Shown: in pieces, positions 22,691 to 31,854 of the stretch
Numbering within the stretch: position 1 is the first letter of the stretch
Layout: every line of letters starts with the position of its first letter
Assembly: GCF_018734325.1 (NCBI RefSeq)
Contig: NZ_CP073754.1
Span: 2,914,001 to 2,978,000 of the forward strand
DNA: 64,000 nucleotides
Direction: 5' to 3'
From: Methylomonas paludis
Lineage (GTDB): Bacteria > Pseudomonadota > Gammaproteobacteria > Methylococcales > Methylomonadaceae
The notes under the pieces: model-generated
Database searches by the model: none
The model's input: only the letters and a program-made list of their open reading frames with translations
What the model was told of the DNA's origin: nothing
Made by a program: the position numbers and the translations under genes

Positions 22691-24414
22691 TTTGGCTCGG
22701 CTGTTAAATAGCGCTTTTTAAATGATTGCAGATATTCGTCATCAGGAGATTTTTTATAAGCACTGTCGAAGACATCTTTCGCTTCCTTGGTATTACCCAT
22801 CACCCACAGCACTTCGGCGACATGCGCGGCAATTTCATTCTCGGGGGATTTCGCATAAGCTTTTTTCAAATATTCCAGCGCCAGTTGCTGATTACCCAAT
22901 TTGAACTGCAACCAACCATAACTATCGATAATCACTGCTTCATCAGGCTGCAATTTCAAAGCTTGTTCAAGATAACCCTGCGCTTCGGCATATCGCTGAG
23001 TTTTATCCGTCAGGGTATAACCCAGAGCATTCAAAGCAGCAATATCTTCAGGATTTTTATGCAAAATCCGATGTAAATCTGCTTCCAGAATATCCAATCT
23101 GTCCAAGCGCTCGGCAATCAGCGCCCGGGCATACAGCACATCCCTATTGTCCGGCACATCTTTAATCACCACATTTAAGGTATCAAACGCTTCCTGAAAT
23201 TTGCCCTGCTGGTTTAGCAGCTCAGATTTAATCATTAAAGTTTTAAGTTTCTGCTCGGGAAATCTATGCTCTGCCTTACCCACCCTGCGTTCTGCCTCAG
23301 CAAAGCGTTTCTGATTAATTAATAATGAAATTGCGGCAATATCGGCATCATAAGCATAATTACCATCACTTACTCGATCATACCAACTCAAGGCCTTCTC
23401 AACATGACGCCTCTGAGCCTCGATTTTACCCAAAAAGAAACTCGCCTGCCCTTCCCAATCTGGATTATTCAGCAATTTTTCCAGCTGGTTCTCGGCTTTA
23501 TCCAACTGATTTTGCTGGATATAGATCATCGCCAAAGAAAATAAACTATCACCATCATCCGGTTTTTCATCGAGAACATTCTGACATAAGCGCACAGCAT
23601 CATCATAAGCACCTGTACTAATCATCACTTCGATCAACATTTTTCTAAGCTGAACATCGCCTGGGGCTTGTTTGACGGCTTTTTCCAGATACTGACGGGC
23701 TTTGACCAAATCACCGTTTCTACCGGCCAGTTGGGCCTGAAAAATAATGGCTTTATTCCAATCAGGCTGCAGTTTAAGCACATAATCAATTTTTTGCTGC
23801 GCTAATTCCTGATTCGGCAAGGTTCCTGCCAATACCGCTTGCACAAAAAACACTTCTCCCTGTAAAGGCTGCTGCTGAGCCAACTCCTCTAGGGCATCGT
23901 AAGTAAATTGGAGCCGGCCTTCTTTTTCAAACAACTTAACCATTTCCAGCAAACTGGCTTCAAAACCGGCTGGATCTTCGCGTAGCATGACACTCAAGTC
24001 TTCCACGGCACCTTTATGGTCTAGATTTTTTATAGCCAACAATAAAGCAAATTTTCTGGCGCTAAGATTTTTCGCATCTTTACTCAACCAAACCTTCAAA
24101 GCTTCCTGGGTACGCTTTTCATCTTTCAGGTATAAACCTATTTTAACTGCACGTTCCGCTATGCGCGGGTCATCAACCCGCTTCGCCGCTTGCAGATAGG
24201 CATCAAAAGCCACTGCATATTGATTGCGCTGTCCGGCTAGCTCGGCAGCCATCAGCAAATACAGTACCTCTTCATCAATTACCGGATTACGCTGCAAATT
24301 CTGGTCAAGTAATTCTTCCTGTACCAGCTCATTTTCACCTTCTGGTGACTTTTCCGGTGATGTTGCACACCCAGTCAGACAAAAAAGTATTAAGATGTTT
24401 ATCCATTTATTCAT
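22687..24414 (-). CDS. TPR-repeat lipoprotein
   Basis: A 575-residue protein starting MNKWINILILFCLTGCATSP, with a lipobox LTGC and lipid-bearing Cys16, so it is predicted to be an exported lipoprotein. The rest is a chain of tetratricopeptide repeats, for example AALNALGYTLTDKTQRYAEA and IIDSYGWLQFKLGNQQLALE near the C-terminus. TPR proteins scaffold other proteins; the partner is unknown. The open frame extends to a TTG at 24423, but the ATG at 24414 is preferred. It precedes lolB with a 4 bp overlap, a common arrangement in Gammaproteobacteria, which suggests a role in outer-membrane biogenesis. Confidence 0.9.
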   Translation of the reverse strand: MNKWINILILFCLTGCATSPEKSPEGENELVQEELLDQNLQRNPVIDEEVLYLLMAAELAGQRNQYAVAFDAYLQAAKRVDDPRIAERAVKIGLYLKDEKRTQEALKVWLSKDAKNLSARKFALLLAIKNLDHKGAVEDLSVMLREDPAGFEASLLEMVKLFEKEGRLQFTYDALEELAQQQPLQGEVFFVQAVLAGTLPNQELAQQKIDYVLKLQPDWNKAIIFQAQLAGRNGDLVKARQYLEKAVKQAPGDVQLRKMLIEVMISTGAYDDAVRLCQNVLDEKPDDGDSLFSLAMIYIQQNQLDKAENQLEKLLNNPDWEGQASFFLGKIEAQRRHVEKALSWYDRVSDGNYAYDADIAAISLLINQKRFAEAERRVGKAEHRFPEQKLKTLMIKSELLNQQGKFQEAFDTLNVVIKDVPDNRDVLYARALIAERLDRLDILEADLHRILHKNPEDIAALNALGYTLTDKTQRYAEAQGYLEQALKLQPDEAVIIDSYGWLQFKLGNQQLALEYLKKAYAKSPENEIAAHVAEVLWVMGNTKEAKDVFDSAYKKSPDDEYLQSFKKRYLTAEPK

Positions 24415-24470
24415 GCAAGCCAACGACCCGATTTAAAAATTGTCTGCATAGATTATCAGAAAACACCAGT

Positions 24471-24494
24471 TATTTAAGACTGTATTTAAGACTG
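24471..24494. repeat. 12 bp perfect tandem duplication upstream of hemA
   Basis: TATTTAAGACTG occurs twice in tandem at 24471-24482 and 24483-24494, in the divergent intergenic region between the TPR lipoprotein gene and hemA. It may be a regulator-binding site pair or a slippage product. Confidence 0.85.
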
Positions 24495-24507
24495 CCTTTG
24501 AATGTAT

Positions 24508-24536
24508 TTGGATAAAAACCGCCGATTCCTTAAAAT
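24508..24536 (+). promoter_or_regulatory. Candidate hemA promoter
   Basis: TTGGAT (24508-24513), a 17 bp spacer and TAAAAT (24531-24536) lie about 35 bp upstream of the hemA ATG. The -10 box is good (5 of 6) and the -35 is moderate (3 of 6). Confidence 0.45.
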
Positions 24537-24569
24537 GACCTACTTTTATTGCGCTCTTGTTTTAAACTA

Positions 24570-25820
24570 ATGACTCTGCTTGCCGTAGGTATCAATTACA
24601 CCACTGCGCCAGTCGCAATACGCGAACGCCTGGCTTTTCCTGCAGAAATTCTTGACAACACCTTAAAAAACTTATGGAAAGTTAACGAAATTAGTGAAGC
24701 GGCCATTCTTTCCACCTGTAATCGCACCGAATTCTATTACCAGTCCGATAACGAAGACCATGCAGCCCTGATCGACTGGTTGGCCGACACCAAACACATC
24801 CGCCCCGCCGAATTTACGCCTTATCTATACAGCTTTAAAGACAGCCAGTCCATCCGCCACATGTTTCGGGTAGCCTGCGGCCTGGACTCCATGATTCTGG
24901 GTGAACCGCAAATTCTAGGGCAGATGAAAACCGCTTATCACGCCGCCTATCAGGCCGGCACATTGGGCCGCAATCTCAGCAAACTGTTTCAACACACCTT
25001 CTCGGCAGCCAAAAAAGTTCGTACCGATACCGCCATCGGCTCCAGCCCGGTATCAGTGGCATTTGCCGCAGTGCAACTGGCGCAACAGATTTTCGACAAA
25101 CTCAGCGAACAAACCGCCTTACTGATCGGTGCCGGCGAAACCATAGAACTGACCGCCCGGCATTTATATCAGCACGGCATAGGCCGAATTATCATTGCCA
25201 ACCGGACTTACGATAAAGCCCATGCTCTTGCAACTCAGTTTAACGGGTTTGCCATAGCACTTTCCGAGCTGCCGAATCATTTGGCAGAAGCCGATATTGT
25301 GGTGTCCTCCACTGCCAGCCAGTTGCCGATATTAGGTAAAGGCCGAGTGGAAAGCGCTATTAAAAAACGCAAACACAAACCCATGTTCATGGTGGATCTG
25401 GCCGTGCCGCGCGACATAGAAGCCGAGGTTGAACAGCTTAGCGATGTGTATCTGTATACTGTCGATGACTTACAGAATACCGTAAATCGTAATATGGATT
25501 CGCGCCGCCGCGCCGCCGAACAAGCCGAGGAAATCATCGACGCCCAAGTGGAGCATTTTTTAATCTGGCTGCGATCCCAGGGCGCCCAGCAAACCATCCG
25601 TGATTATCGCAGCCAGGCCGAACGGGCTCGTGATGAATCGCTGCAAAAAGCCATTGCTCAACTCAACAACGGCACTGATGCCGAACAAGTGTTACAGCGC
25701 CTGGCGCATACCCTGACCAATAAATTAATCCATACCCCCTGCGTGCAATTACGCGATGCCAGCGCCAACGAGCGCCATGATTTAATCGCCGCTTCGCGGG
25801 AAATTTTTAAGTTAAAATAA
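24570..25820 (+). CDS. hemA: Glutamyl-tRNA reductase
   Basis: A 416-residue enzyme that reduces glutamyl-tRNA with NADPH to glutamate semialdehyde, the first committed step of tetrapyrrole synthesis by the C5 pathway. The catalytic Cys50 lies in STCNRTEFY, the NADPH-binding GAGETIELTARHL is present (about residues 189-201), and a C-terminal dimerisation helix follows. The ATG at 24570 is chosen over an upstream TTG because MTLLAVGINYTTAPVAIRER matches the family. prfA follows after 6 bp, the classic hemA-prfA-prmC order. Confidence 0.97.
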   Translation: MTLLAVGINYTTAPVAIRERLAFPAEILDNTLKNLWKVNEISEAAILSTCNRTEFYYQSDNEDHAALIDWLADTKHIRPAEFTPYLYSFKDSQSIRHMFRVACGLDSMILGEPQILGQMKTAYHAAYQAGTLGRNLSKLFQHTFSAAKKVRTDTAIGSSPVSVAFAAVQLAQQIFDKLSEQTALLIGAGETIELTARHLYQHGIGRIIIANRTYDKAHALATQFNGFAIALSELPNHLAEADIVVSSTASQLPILGKGRVESAIKKRKHKPMFMVDLAVPRDIEAEVEQLSDVYLYTVDDLQNTVNRNMDSRRRAAEQAEEIIDAQVEHFLIWLRSQGAQQTIRDYRSQAERARDESLQKAIAQLNNGTDAEQVLQRLAHTLTNKLIHTPCVQLRDASANERHDLIAASREIFKLK

Positions 25821-25826
25821 CGCTAG

Positions 25827-26912
25827 ATGAAACCTTCAATACAATTAAAACTAGAAAATCTCGACGAGCGCTTCGCCGAAATCACCGTACTGCTCAGCCA
25901 GCCGGAAGTGCAAAGCAATCAAAACCAATTCCGTAGCCTGGGTCAGGAATACGCTCAATTGGAACCATTGGTAAACTGCTACAAAGCCTACCTGAGCAAC
26001 GAAAGCAATCTGGCCTCTGCCAAAGAAATGGCCAAAGACAGCGATCCTGAGCTCCGGGAAATGGCCAAGGAAGAAGTTCAGGCTGGAGAGGCGCAACGCG
26101 AAGCCCTGGAACAGGAATTACAAATCCTGCTGCTGCCCAAGGATCCTAATGACAATCGCAATATCTTTCTGGAAGTGCGCGCCGGTACCGGCGGAGACGA
26201 AGCCGCCATCTTTTCTGGTGATTTATCACGCATGTATCAGCGTTATGCCGAAAAACAGGGCTGGAGCACTGAAATTATTAACGAAAATCGTGGCGAACAC
26301 GGCGGATATAAAGAAGTTGTCCTCCGAGTCAGCGGTCAAAACGTGTATTCCCAGCTTAAATTCGAATCCGGTACCCATCGCGTTCAACGCGTACCGGAAA
26401 CCGAATCCCAGGGCCGGGTTCACACTTCAGCCTGCACCGTAGCCATCATGCCGGAAGTGGACAGCATAGATGAGATAGACATCAACCCCGCTGACTTGCG
26501 CGTCGATACTTACCGGGCTTCCGGTGCCGGCGGCCAGCACGTCAACCGTACCGATTCAGCCATTCGTATTACCCATATTCCCTCTGGTGTGGTGGTGGAA
26601 TGTCAGGATGAACGTTCCCAGCATAAAAACCGGGCCAGAGCCATGTCTCTGCTCCAATCGCGACTGCTGGCAGCCGCACAGGAAAAACAGCATGCTGAAC
26701 AATCTGAAAACCGTAAACTGCAAGTGGGCAGCGGTGACCGTTCCGAACGTATCCGCACTTACAACTTCCCCCAGGGTCGTTTAACCGATCATCGCATCAA
26801 TCTGACTCTGTATAAGCTGGATGAAATTATGGAAGGCGGCCTGGAACATGTCATCCAGCCGCTGATCCATGAGCATCAAGCCGAATTGCTAACGCAGTTA
26901 GGGAATGCCTGA
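25827..26912 (+). CDS. prfA: Peptide chain release factor 1
   Basis: A 361-residue factor that ends translation at UAA and UAG. The GGQ motif in [18 protein letters not shown] (about residues 233-250) catalyses peptide release, and the PxT recognition tripeptide appears as PET in [15 protein letters not shown]. The downstream gene prmC encodes the methylase that modifies the GGQ glutamine and overlaps by 8 bp, so the substrate and its modifying enzyme are co-expressed. Confidence 0.98.
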   Translation: MKPSIQLKLENLDERFAEITVLLSQPEVQSNQNQFRSLGQEYAQLEPLVNCYKAYLSNESNLASAKEMAKDSDPELREMAKEEVQAGEAQREALEQELQILLLPKDPNDNRNIFLEVRAGTGGDEAAIFSGDLSRMYQRYAEKQGWSTEIINENRGEHGGYKEVVLRVSGQNVYSQLKFESGTHRVQRVPETESQGRVHTSACTVAIMPEVDSIDEIDINPADLRVDTYRASGAGGQHVNRTDSAIRITHIPSGVVVECQDERSQHKNRARAMSLLQSRLLAAAQEKQHAEQSENRKLQVGSGDRSERIRTYNFPQGRLTDHRINLTLYKLDEIMEGGLEHVIQPLIHEHQAELLTQLGNA

Positions 26913-27753
26913 TTCCATCCAGTCTTTATTAAATGCGGCCACTACCGAATTGGCAGCCGCTTCGCCCAGCGCTGCGCTGGACGCTGAAGTATTGCTATGC
27001 CATTGCCTGACCAAAAATCGTTCCTATCTACGCGCCTGGCCGGATAGTACCTTATCAGCGGAGCAAATATCTGCGTTTCAAACTTTGCTCGCCCAACGCC
27101 AGCAAGGCGTGCCGGTTGCCTATCTGACCGGCGAACGTGAATTCTGGTCGCGCAGTTTCCTAGTCAGCCCTGCCGTACTGATTCCCCGGCCAGACAGCGA
27201 ATTATTGATTGAGCTCAGCCTAGCGCGAATATCACCTCAGCAGAGCGCCAAAATCATTGATCTGGGCACCGGTTCCGGTATTCTGGCTATTACCTTGGCA
27301 ACGGAACGCCCCTTGGCTCAAGTTATCGGTTGCGATTTCAGCCCAGCAGCGCTAGACATTGCCCGACAGAATGCCGCACGGCACAAGATTGACAATCTAG
27401 CCCTACTCCGCTCCAACTGGTTTTCGGCCATCACCGATCAGGACTTTGATCTGATTATCAGTAATCCGCCGTATATTGACGCTGAAGACCCACATTTACA
27501 AATGGGTGACGTACGCTTTGAACCCAGCTCAGCCTTGATCAGCCCCGAACAAGGCTTAGCGGATATTCGCCTGATTGCCGCACAAGCCACCCAGCGTTTA
27601 AAACTCGACGGCCAATTATTGATCGAACATGGTTACAATCAGGCCCAGGCGGTAAGCAGCATTTTTCAGGCCTTAAATTACCGGAATATTTGTACACATA
27701 CCGACTTATCCGGTCAAGCTCGCGTCACCTCAGGATTATGGAACCCAATATGA
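26905..27753 (+). CDS. prmC: Release factor glutamine methyltransferase
   Basis: A 282-residue SAM-dependent enzyme that N5-methylates the GGQ glutamine of RF1 and RF2. The SAM site [20 protein letters not shown] and the catalytic NPPY motif in [12 protein letters not shown] are both present. It starts inside the end of prfA and overlaps the following JAMM gene by 4 bp (ATGA), so the group is translated as one coupled unit. Confidence 0.97.
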   Translation: MPDSIQSLLNAATTELAAASPSAALDAEVLLCHCLTKNRSYLRAWPDSTLSAEQISAFQTLLAQRQQGVPVAYLTGEREFWSRSFLVSPAVLIPRPDSELLIELSLARISPQQSAKIIDLGTGSGILAITLATERPLAQVIGCDFSPAALDIARQNAARHKIDNLALLRSNWFSAITDQDFDLIISNPPYIDAEDPHLQMGDVRFEPSSALISPEQGLADIRLIAAQATQRLKLDGQLLIEHGYNQAQAVSSIFQALNYRNICTHTDLSGQARVTSGLWNPI

Positions 27754-28172
27754 TTAGCACCGAAATCAATTTACCGCGCAAACTGACCAACCAATTATTG
27801 CATCTGGCGCAATTATCGCCGGAAGCCGAAATTTGTGGCCTGATCGGGGCCAATCAGGCCGGCATACCCAGCAGTTGCTATCCGGTCGACAATAGCGCCA
27901 CCAACCCGGACAACCGATTTTTAATGGATGCCGGCCAGCAGATTAATGCCTTACGCGCCATCCGTGAAAAATCCGAAACCTTGTTCGGCATTTATCACTC
28001 TCATCCGCATGCCCCGGCCATACCTTCTGCTACCGATCTGGAACTGGCCAGTTATCCTGAAGCCGTTCAACTGATTATCTCCTTGAATACAAAAGGTGTT
28101 TTAGAGATCCGTGCCTACCGGATCAACGCCAAAACTGCCCAGGAAATCAAACTCAATCTGATAGAAATATAG
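27750..28172 (+). CDS. JAMM/MPN-domain (M67-type) metallopeptidase
   Basis: A 140-residue stand-alone JAB/MPN domain. The zinc-site signature is complete: a Glu near residue 27 in EICGLIG, then HSHPHAPAIPSATD, which fits H-x-H-x(n)-S-x2-D. Such enzymes cleave isopeptide or C-terminal tails, for example of ubiquitin-like sulfur carriers, but the substrate here is unknown. The ATG at 27750 overlaps the prmC stop (ATGA); another ATG lies at 27738. A MoaD sulfur carrier is encoded 11 kb away, not adjacent. Confidence 0.85.
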   Translation: MISTEINLPRKLTNQLLHLAQLSPEAEICGLIGANQAGIPSSCYPVDNSATNPDNRFLMDAGQQINALRAIREKSETLFGIYHSHPHAPAIPSATDLELASYPEAVQLIISLNTKGVLEIRAYRINAKTAQEIKLNLIEI

Positions 28173-28201
28173 GCTGTTTCCGATTCCGGGTACAAAGCAA
28201 G

Positions 28202-28207
28202 TATAAT
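28202..28207 (+). promoter_or_regulatory. Candidate -10 box of the rph promoter
   Basis: A perfect TATAAT lies 30 bp upstream of the rph ATG in a 64 bp gap. No strong -35 box is evident (TTCCGA at 18 bp is the best). It may start the rph-rdgB-kinase transcript. Confidence 0.4.
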
Positions 28208-28236
28208 GCCGTCATTTTTATTCTGGCGAGAGTACC

Positions 28237-28974
28237 ATGAGAAGACCAAGTGGGCGTAATCCCGATCAACTGCGCGAAATACGCATCACCTGCCACTATA
28301 CTAAACATGCCGAAGGCTCAGTTTTAGTCGAATTCGGAGATACTAAGGTTATCTGTACCGCCAGTGTGGATAGTGGCGTACCGCGTTTTCTGAAAGGCAA
28401 AGGCGAAGGTTGGGTCACTGCTGAATACGGCATGCTGCCCCGCTCCACCCATAGTCGTATGGACCGTGAAGCCGGACGCGGCAAACAAGGTGGTCGCACC
28501 CTGGAAATTCAACGCCTGATCGGCCGCTCACTGCGCGCCGCCATTGATCTGAAAGCTCTCGGTGAAAATACCATAACCATAGACTGCGACGTGATTCAGG
28601 CCGATGGCGGCACCCGCACCGCTGCCATTACCGGCGGTTTTGTGGCTTTATCCATTGCTATCCAGCACATGTTGAAAAAACATGTCATCAAGAAAAACCC
28701 CATACATGGCCAAGTCGCCTCGGTTTCGGTAGGCATCTACAACGGCATTCCAGTGCTGGATTTGGATTATGCCGAAGACAGCCAGGCAGAAACCGATATG
28801 AATGTGGTGATGAACGAAGCCGGACATTTTATCGAAGTACAAGGCACTGCCGAAGGTCATGCTTTCCGCAAAGACGAACTTAATGCCATGCTGGAACTGG
28901 CAGAACGCGGGATTAACCAGTTACTGGAAAAACAGCATGAAGCGCTGTATGGCAAACTCGATTCAGCCGCATGA
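28237..28974 (+). CDS. rph: Ribonuclease PH
   Basis: A 245-residue phosphorolytic 3'-5' exoribonuclease that trims tRNA 3' ends. The N-terminus [20 protein letters not shown] and the core [20 protein letters not shown] and [11 protein letters not shown] are typical, and length matches the E. coli family norm (~238). The reading frame is intact, unlike the frameshifted rph of E. coli K-12. It overlaps rdgB by 4 bp (ATGA). Confidence 0.97.
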   Translation: MRRPSGRNPDQLREIRITCHYTKHAEGSVLVEFGDTKVICTASVDSGVPRFLKGKGEGWVTAEYGMLPRSTHSRMDREAGRGKQGGRTLEIQRLIGRSLRAAIDLKALGENTITIDCDVIQADGGTRTAAITGGFVALSIAIQHMLKKHVIKKNPIHGQVASVSVGIYNGIPVLDLDYAEDSQAETDMNVVMNEAGHFIEVQGTAEGHAFRKDELNAMLELAERGINQLLEKQHEALYGKLDSAA

Positions 28975-29558
28975 GCCAAATCGTTTTAGCCAGCTCCAAT
29001 CAAGGCAAAATTCGGGAAATCCAGGCCATTCTGCAAAACCAGCAGATTTTGCCACAAGGGCAATTCAATATCAGCGATGCCGAAGAAATCGGCTCAACTT
29101 TTATTGAAAACGCCATTATTAAAGCCCGGCACGCCGCTACTCATAGCGGCTTGCCCGCTATAGCCGACGACTCTGGCCTGGTGGTGGATGCGTTGAATGG
29201 CGCGCCCGGCGTGATTTCTGCCCGCTATGCCGGGATGGGCGCCAGCGATCAGGCCAATATCGACAAACTGTTGCAGGCCATACAAGACGTACCTGCCACC
29301 CAGCGCAATGCCCGCTTTATCTGTGTGATGGTTTACATGCGCCACAGTCTGGATCCCACGCCTATCGTTACCCAAGGTGTCTGGGAAGGGCATATCCTGC
29401 CACACAACATAGGCAGCAACGGCTTTGGCTATGACCCGATATTCTGGGTGGAAGCCTACCAATGCTCATCAGCACAGCTACCGCCAGAACTTAAAAACAC
29501 CATCAGCCATCGCGCCCAGGCTTTACAGGCCTTAACCCGCCAACTTACCCATTGTTAA
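28971..29558 (+). CDS. rdgB: XTP/dITP diphosphatase
   Basis: A 195-residue house-cleaning pyrophosphatase that removes ITP, dITP and XTP to keep them out of nucleic acids. Family motifs are visible: [11 protein letters not shown] at the start, [41 protein letters not shown] and the C-terminal [10 protein letters not shown]. The overlap with rph and the next gene shows a three-gene operon. Confidence 0.97.
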   Translation: MSQIVLASSNQGKIREIQAILQNQQILPQGQFNISDAEEIGSTFIENAIIKARHAATHSGLPAIADDSGLVVDALNGAPGVISARYAGMGASDQANIDKLLQAIQDVPATQRNARFICVMVYMRHSLDPTPIVTQGVWEGHILPHNIGSNGFGYDPIFWVEAYQCSSAQLPPELKNTISHRAQALQALTRQLTHC

Positions 29559-30613
29559 GCGTTAATCCCACCCAGATTGCCGGGCAATTTACCCGGCAGG
29601 CCATCACAGGCATCACGCCGCTAGGCTGCGGCCTGATCAACGATACCTATCGAGTCGCCGGTGCCGACAGCGCCTTTGTGCTGCAACGCCTAAACCAGCA
29701 TGTGTTCCCGGCACCGCAACTGATTATGGCCAATCTGGAATATCTGGGTCGGCACATTCGGCAGAAACCACCAGAGACCGTGGGCTTACAATTTCCAGGT
29801 ATTATTTACACACTCAGTGGGCAAACTTATTTTCAGGATGCTGAGCAGCAATTCTGGCGCGCTCTGGAATTGATACAACCTGCCGAAAGCCGGCAAGTGC
29901 TAAACCGCGCCACAGAATCGGCACAAATCGGCTACGCCTTAGCCCATTTCCACCGTTTATGCAGCGATTTACCGGTCAGTGCTTTACACGATACCTTACC
30001 GGGCTTCCATATTACCCCCGGCTACTATCAAGACTATCAACAACTGGCCGAGCGGAACCCAACTATTGAAATTGATAGCGAATTTGAGTTCTGCCGAAAT
30101 TTTATTCGCCAATTTCAGACCAATATCAACGTTCTAGAAGATGCCAAAGCGGCCGGCATACTAAGCATGCGCGTCACCCACGGCGACCCTAAACTCAATA
30201 ACTTTCTGTTTCGCCCTGGTGCCGACCAAATCATCAGCCTGATTGACCTAGATACCGTTAAACCCGGCTTGGTACATTACGATATCGGCGATTGCATTCG
30301 TTCCTGCTGTCATATCAAGCCTGACAATCATTTTGATATACAGCGTTGCCGGATCATCCTGGAACATTATCTCCAGGAAGCCGGTAGCTTCTTCACCCCT
30401 GCTGACTATCTTTATTTGTCTGCCGCCATCGTCCTGATACCTTTTGAATTGGGCTTACGCTTTTTTAGCGATTATCTGGCCGGCAATCAGTACTTTAAAA
30501 TTACCGAACCCAGAAGCAATTTATACAAAGCAATAGCACTATTTGAATTATGCCAAAGCATAAACGCCCAGCTCAGCGAACTTAACGCCATTATTCTCAG
30601 CTTTCAGCACTAG
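29552..30613 (+). CDS. APH-superfamily small-molecule kinase (NahK-like)
   Basis: A 353-residue protein with a choline/aminoglycoside-kinase fold. The Brenner-type catalytic motif THGDPKLNNFLF (about residues 209-220) and the metal-binding LIDLDTVKPGLVHYDIGD are present. The overall layout (GLINDTYRV early, LQRLNQHVFPAPQLIMANLE) resembles N-acetylhexosamine 1-kinase-like and homoserine-kinase-like proteins, so a sugar or amino-sugar substrate is plausible but unproven. It starts at a TTG overlapping the rdgB stop by 7 bp; no ATG gives the full domain. Confidence 0.75.
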   Translation: MLSVNPTQIAGQFTRQAITGITPLGCGLINDTYRVAGADSAFVLQRLNQHVFPAPQLIMANLEYLGRHIRQKPPETVGLQFPGIIYTLSGQTYFQDAEQQFWRALELIQPAESRQVLNRATESAQIGYALAHFHRLCSDLPVSALHDTLPGFHITPGYYQDYQQLAERNPTIEIDSEFEFCRNFIRQFQTNINVLEDAKAAGILSMRVTHGDPKLNNFLFRPGADQIISLIDLDTVKPGLVHYDIGDCIRSCCHIKPDNHFDIQRCRIILEHYLQEAGSFFTPADYLYLSAAIVLIPFELGLRFFSDYLAGNQYFKITEPRSNLYKAIALFELCQSINAQLSELNAIILSFQH

Positions 30614-30692
30614 AAGCCTGTCCGAGAATAGCCAGCCGTTTTGCCAAGCTTGGATTGTCAGTCTGCCGGCAAATGTGTATCCTCCACTTATT

Positions 30693-31157
30693 ATGCAAAT
30701 ACATCTAATCTCTGTCGGAAACCGGATGCCCGACTGGGTGCAGCAAGGCTATAATGAATATGCCAAACGCCTGCCCCGCGAATGTGAACTGATATTAAAG
30801 GAAATCCCGGCCGATAAACGCCGTAACGGCGATATTGAGCGTATTACCAAAACTGAGGGCGAACGCATGATAGCTGCCTTGCCGAACAGAGCTCACGTAG
30901 TGACTCTGGACATACCCGGTAAACCCTGGACTACTCCGGATTTATCGCAGGCCATGCAACGCTGGTTAGGTAATGGGCAACCGGTAGCACTGATGGTGGG
31001 AGGGCCGGAAGGCTTGTCGGCACAAGTCAAAGCCATGGCCCAGGAGTGCTGGAGCCTATCGGCACTGACCTTCCCGCACCCTTTGGTCAGAGTGATTGTT
31101 GCCGAACAAATTTATCGGGCCTGGAGCCTGATGCACAATCATCCTTACCACCGTTAA
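30693..31157 (+). CDS. rlmH: 23S rRNA pseudouridine-1915 N3-methyltransferase
   Basis: A 154-residue SPOUT-class methyltransferase acting on pseudouridine 1915 in helix 69 of the 70S ribosome. The true start is MQIHLISVGNRMPDWVQQGY at 30693, downstream of the longest open frame. MVGGPEGL carries the knotted SAM site and the C-terminus ends LVRVIVAEQIYRAWSLMHNH plus PYHR, the family hallmark. The usual neighbour rsfS is absent here. Confidence 0.97.
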   Translation: MQIHLISVGNRMPDWVQQGYNEYAKRLPRECELILKEIPADKRRNGDIERITKTEGERMIAALPNRAHVVTLDIPGKPWTTPDLSQAMQRWLGNGQPVALMVGGPEGLSAQVKAMAQECWSLSALTFPHPLVRVIVAEQIYRAWSLMHNHPYHR

Positions 31158-31254
31158 GCACCAAAATACTGACTGATTATTGAACCACCTAGGACTGGAG
31201 TTGGTCATCATAACCAGACTTAACCCAGCTTAAAGCGTTGGATTATTAACCAAA

Positions 31255-31854
31255 ATGAGCGATACCCATTTATCAATGCCGCCACAAATTATCCTGGCTT
31301 CTGCCTCACCCCGACGTAGCGAACTGCTCAGGCAGATTGGTATACGCCACCTGATTCAGGCCGTCGACCTTGACGAAAGCCCCTGGCCAGGCGAAGCCGC
31401 ACTGGATTATGTGCAGCGGGTCGCAGCGGAAAAATCAGCGGCTTGCTGGCATGCCTCACCGCAAAAGCTGCCGGTTTTAGGCGCAGATACCAGTGTAATT
31501 TGTGATGGCGAAATTCTCGGTAAACCCGAAAATCAGGCACATGCCCAGGCGCTATTAAGCCGGCTGTCCGGACGCAGCCATCAGGTTTACAGTGCCGTAT
31601 CGGTACGAGGTGATAAGGGTCACGGTTTGGCCCTGAGTATTAGTCAGGTGCAATTCCGGGCATTGAGCCAGGCGGAAATTTTGGCCTATAGCTTAAGTGG
31701 CGAACCGGAAGGCAAAGCCGGTGCCTACGCCATTCAAGGCTTGGCCAGTGTATTTATTGAGTCACTTACCGGCAGTTTTTCCGGCGTAATGGGCTTACCG
31801 CTGTTTGAAACCGCTGAATTATTAGCCCAACAAGGGATTAAAGTCATCGCATGA
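31255..31854 (+). CDS. maf: Maf-family nucleotide pyrophosphatase (dTTP/UTP type)
   Basis: A 199-residue Maf/YhdE protein predicted to hydrolyse dTTP, UTP or modified pyrimidine nucleotides. The N-terminal substrate loop LASASPRRSELLRQIG and the catalytic Asp in VLGADTSVICDGEILGKPE are present. It overlaps rng by 4 bp (ATGA), and the maf-rng-yhdP order is the same as yhdE-rng-yhdP in E. coli. Confidence 0.95.
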   Translation: MSDTHLSMPPQIILASASPRRSELLRQIGIRHLIQAVDLDESPWPGEAALDYVQRVAAEKSAACWHASPQKLPVLGADTSVICDGEILGKPENQAHAQALLSRLSGRSHQVYSAVSVRGDKGHGLALSISQVQFRALSQAEILAYSLSGEPEGKAGAYAIQGLASVFIESLTGSFSGVMGLPLFETAELLAQQGIKVIA

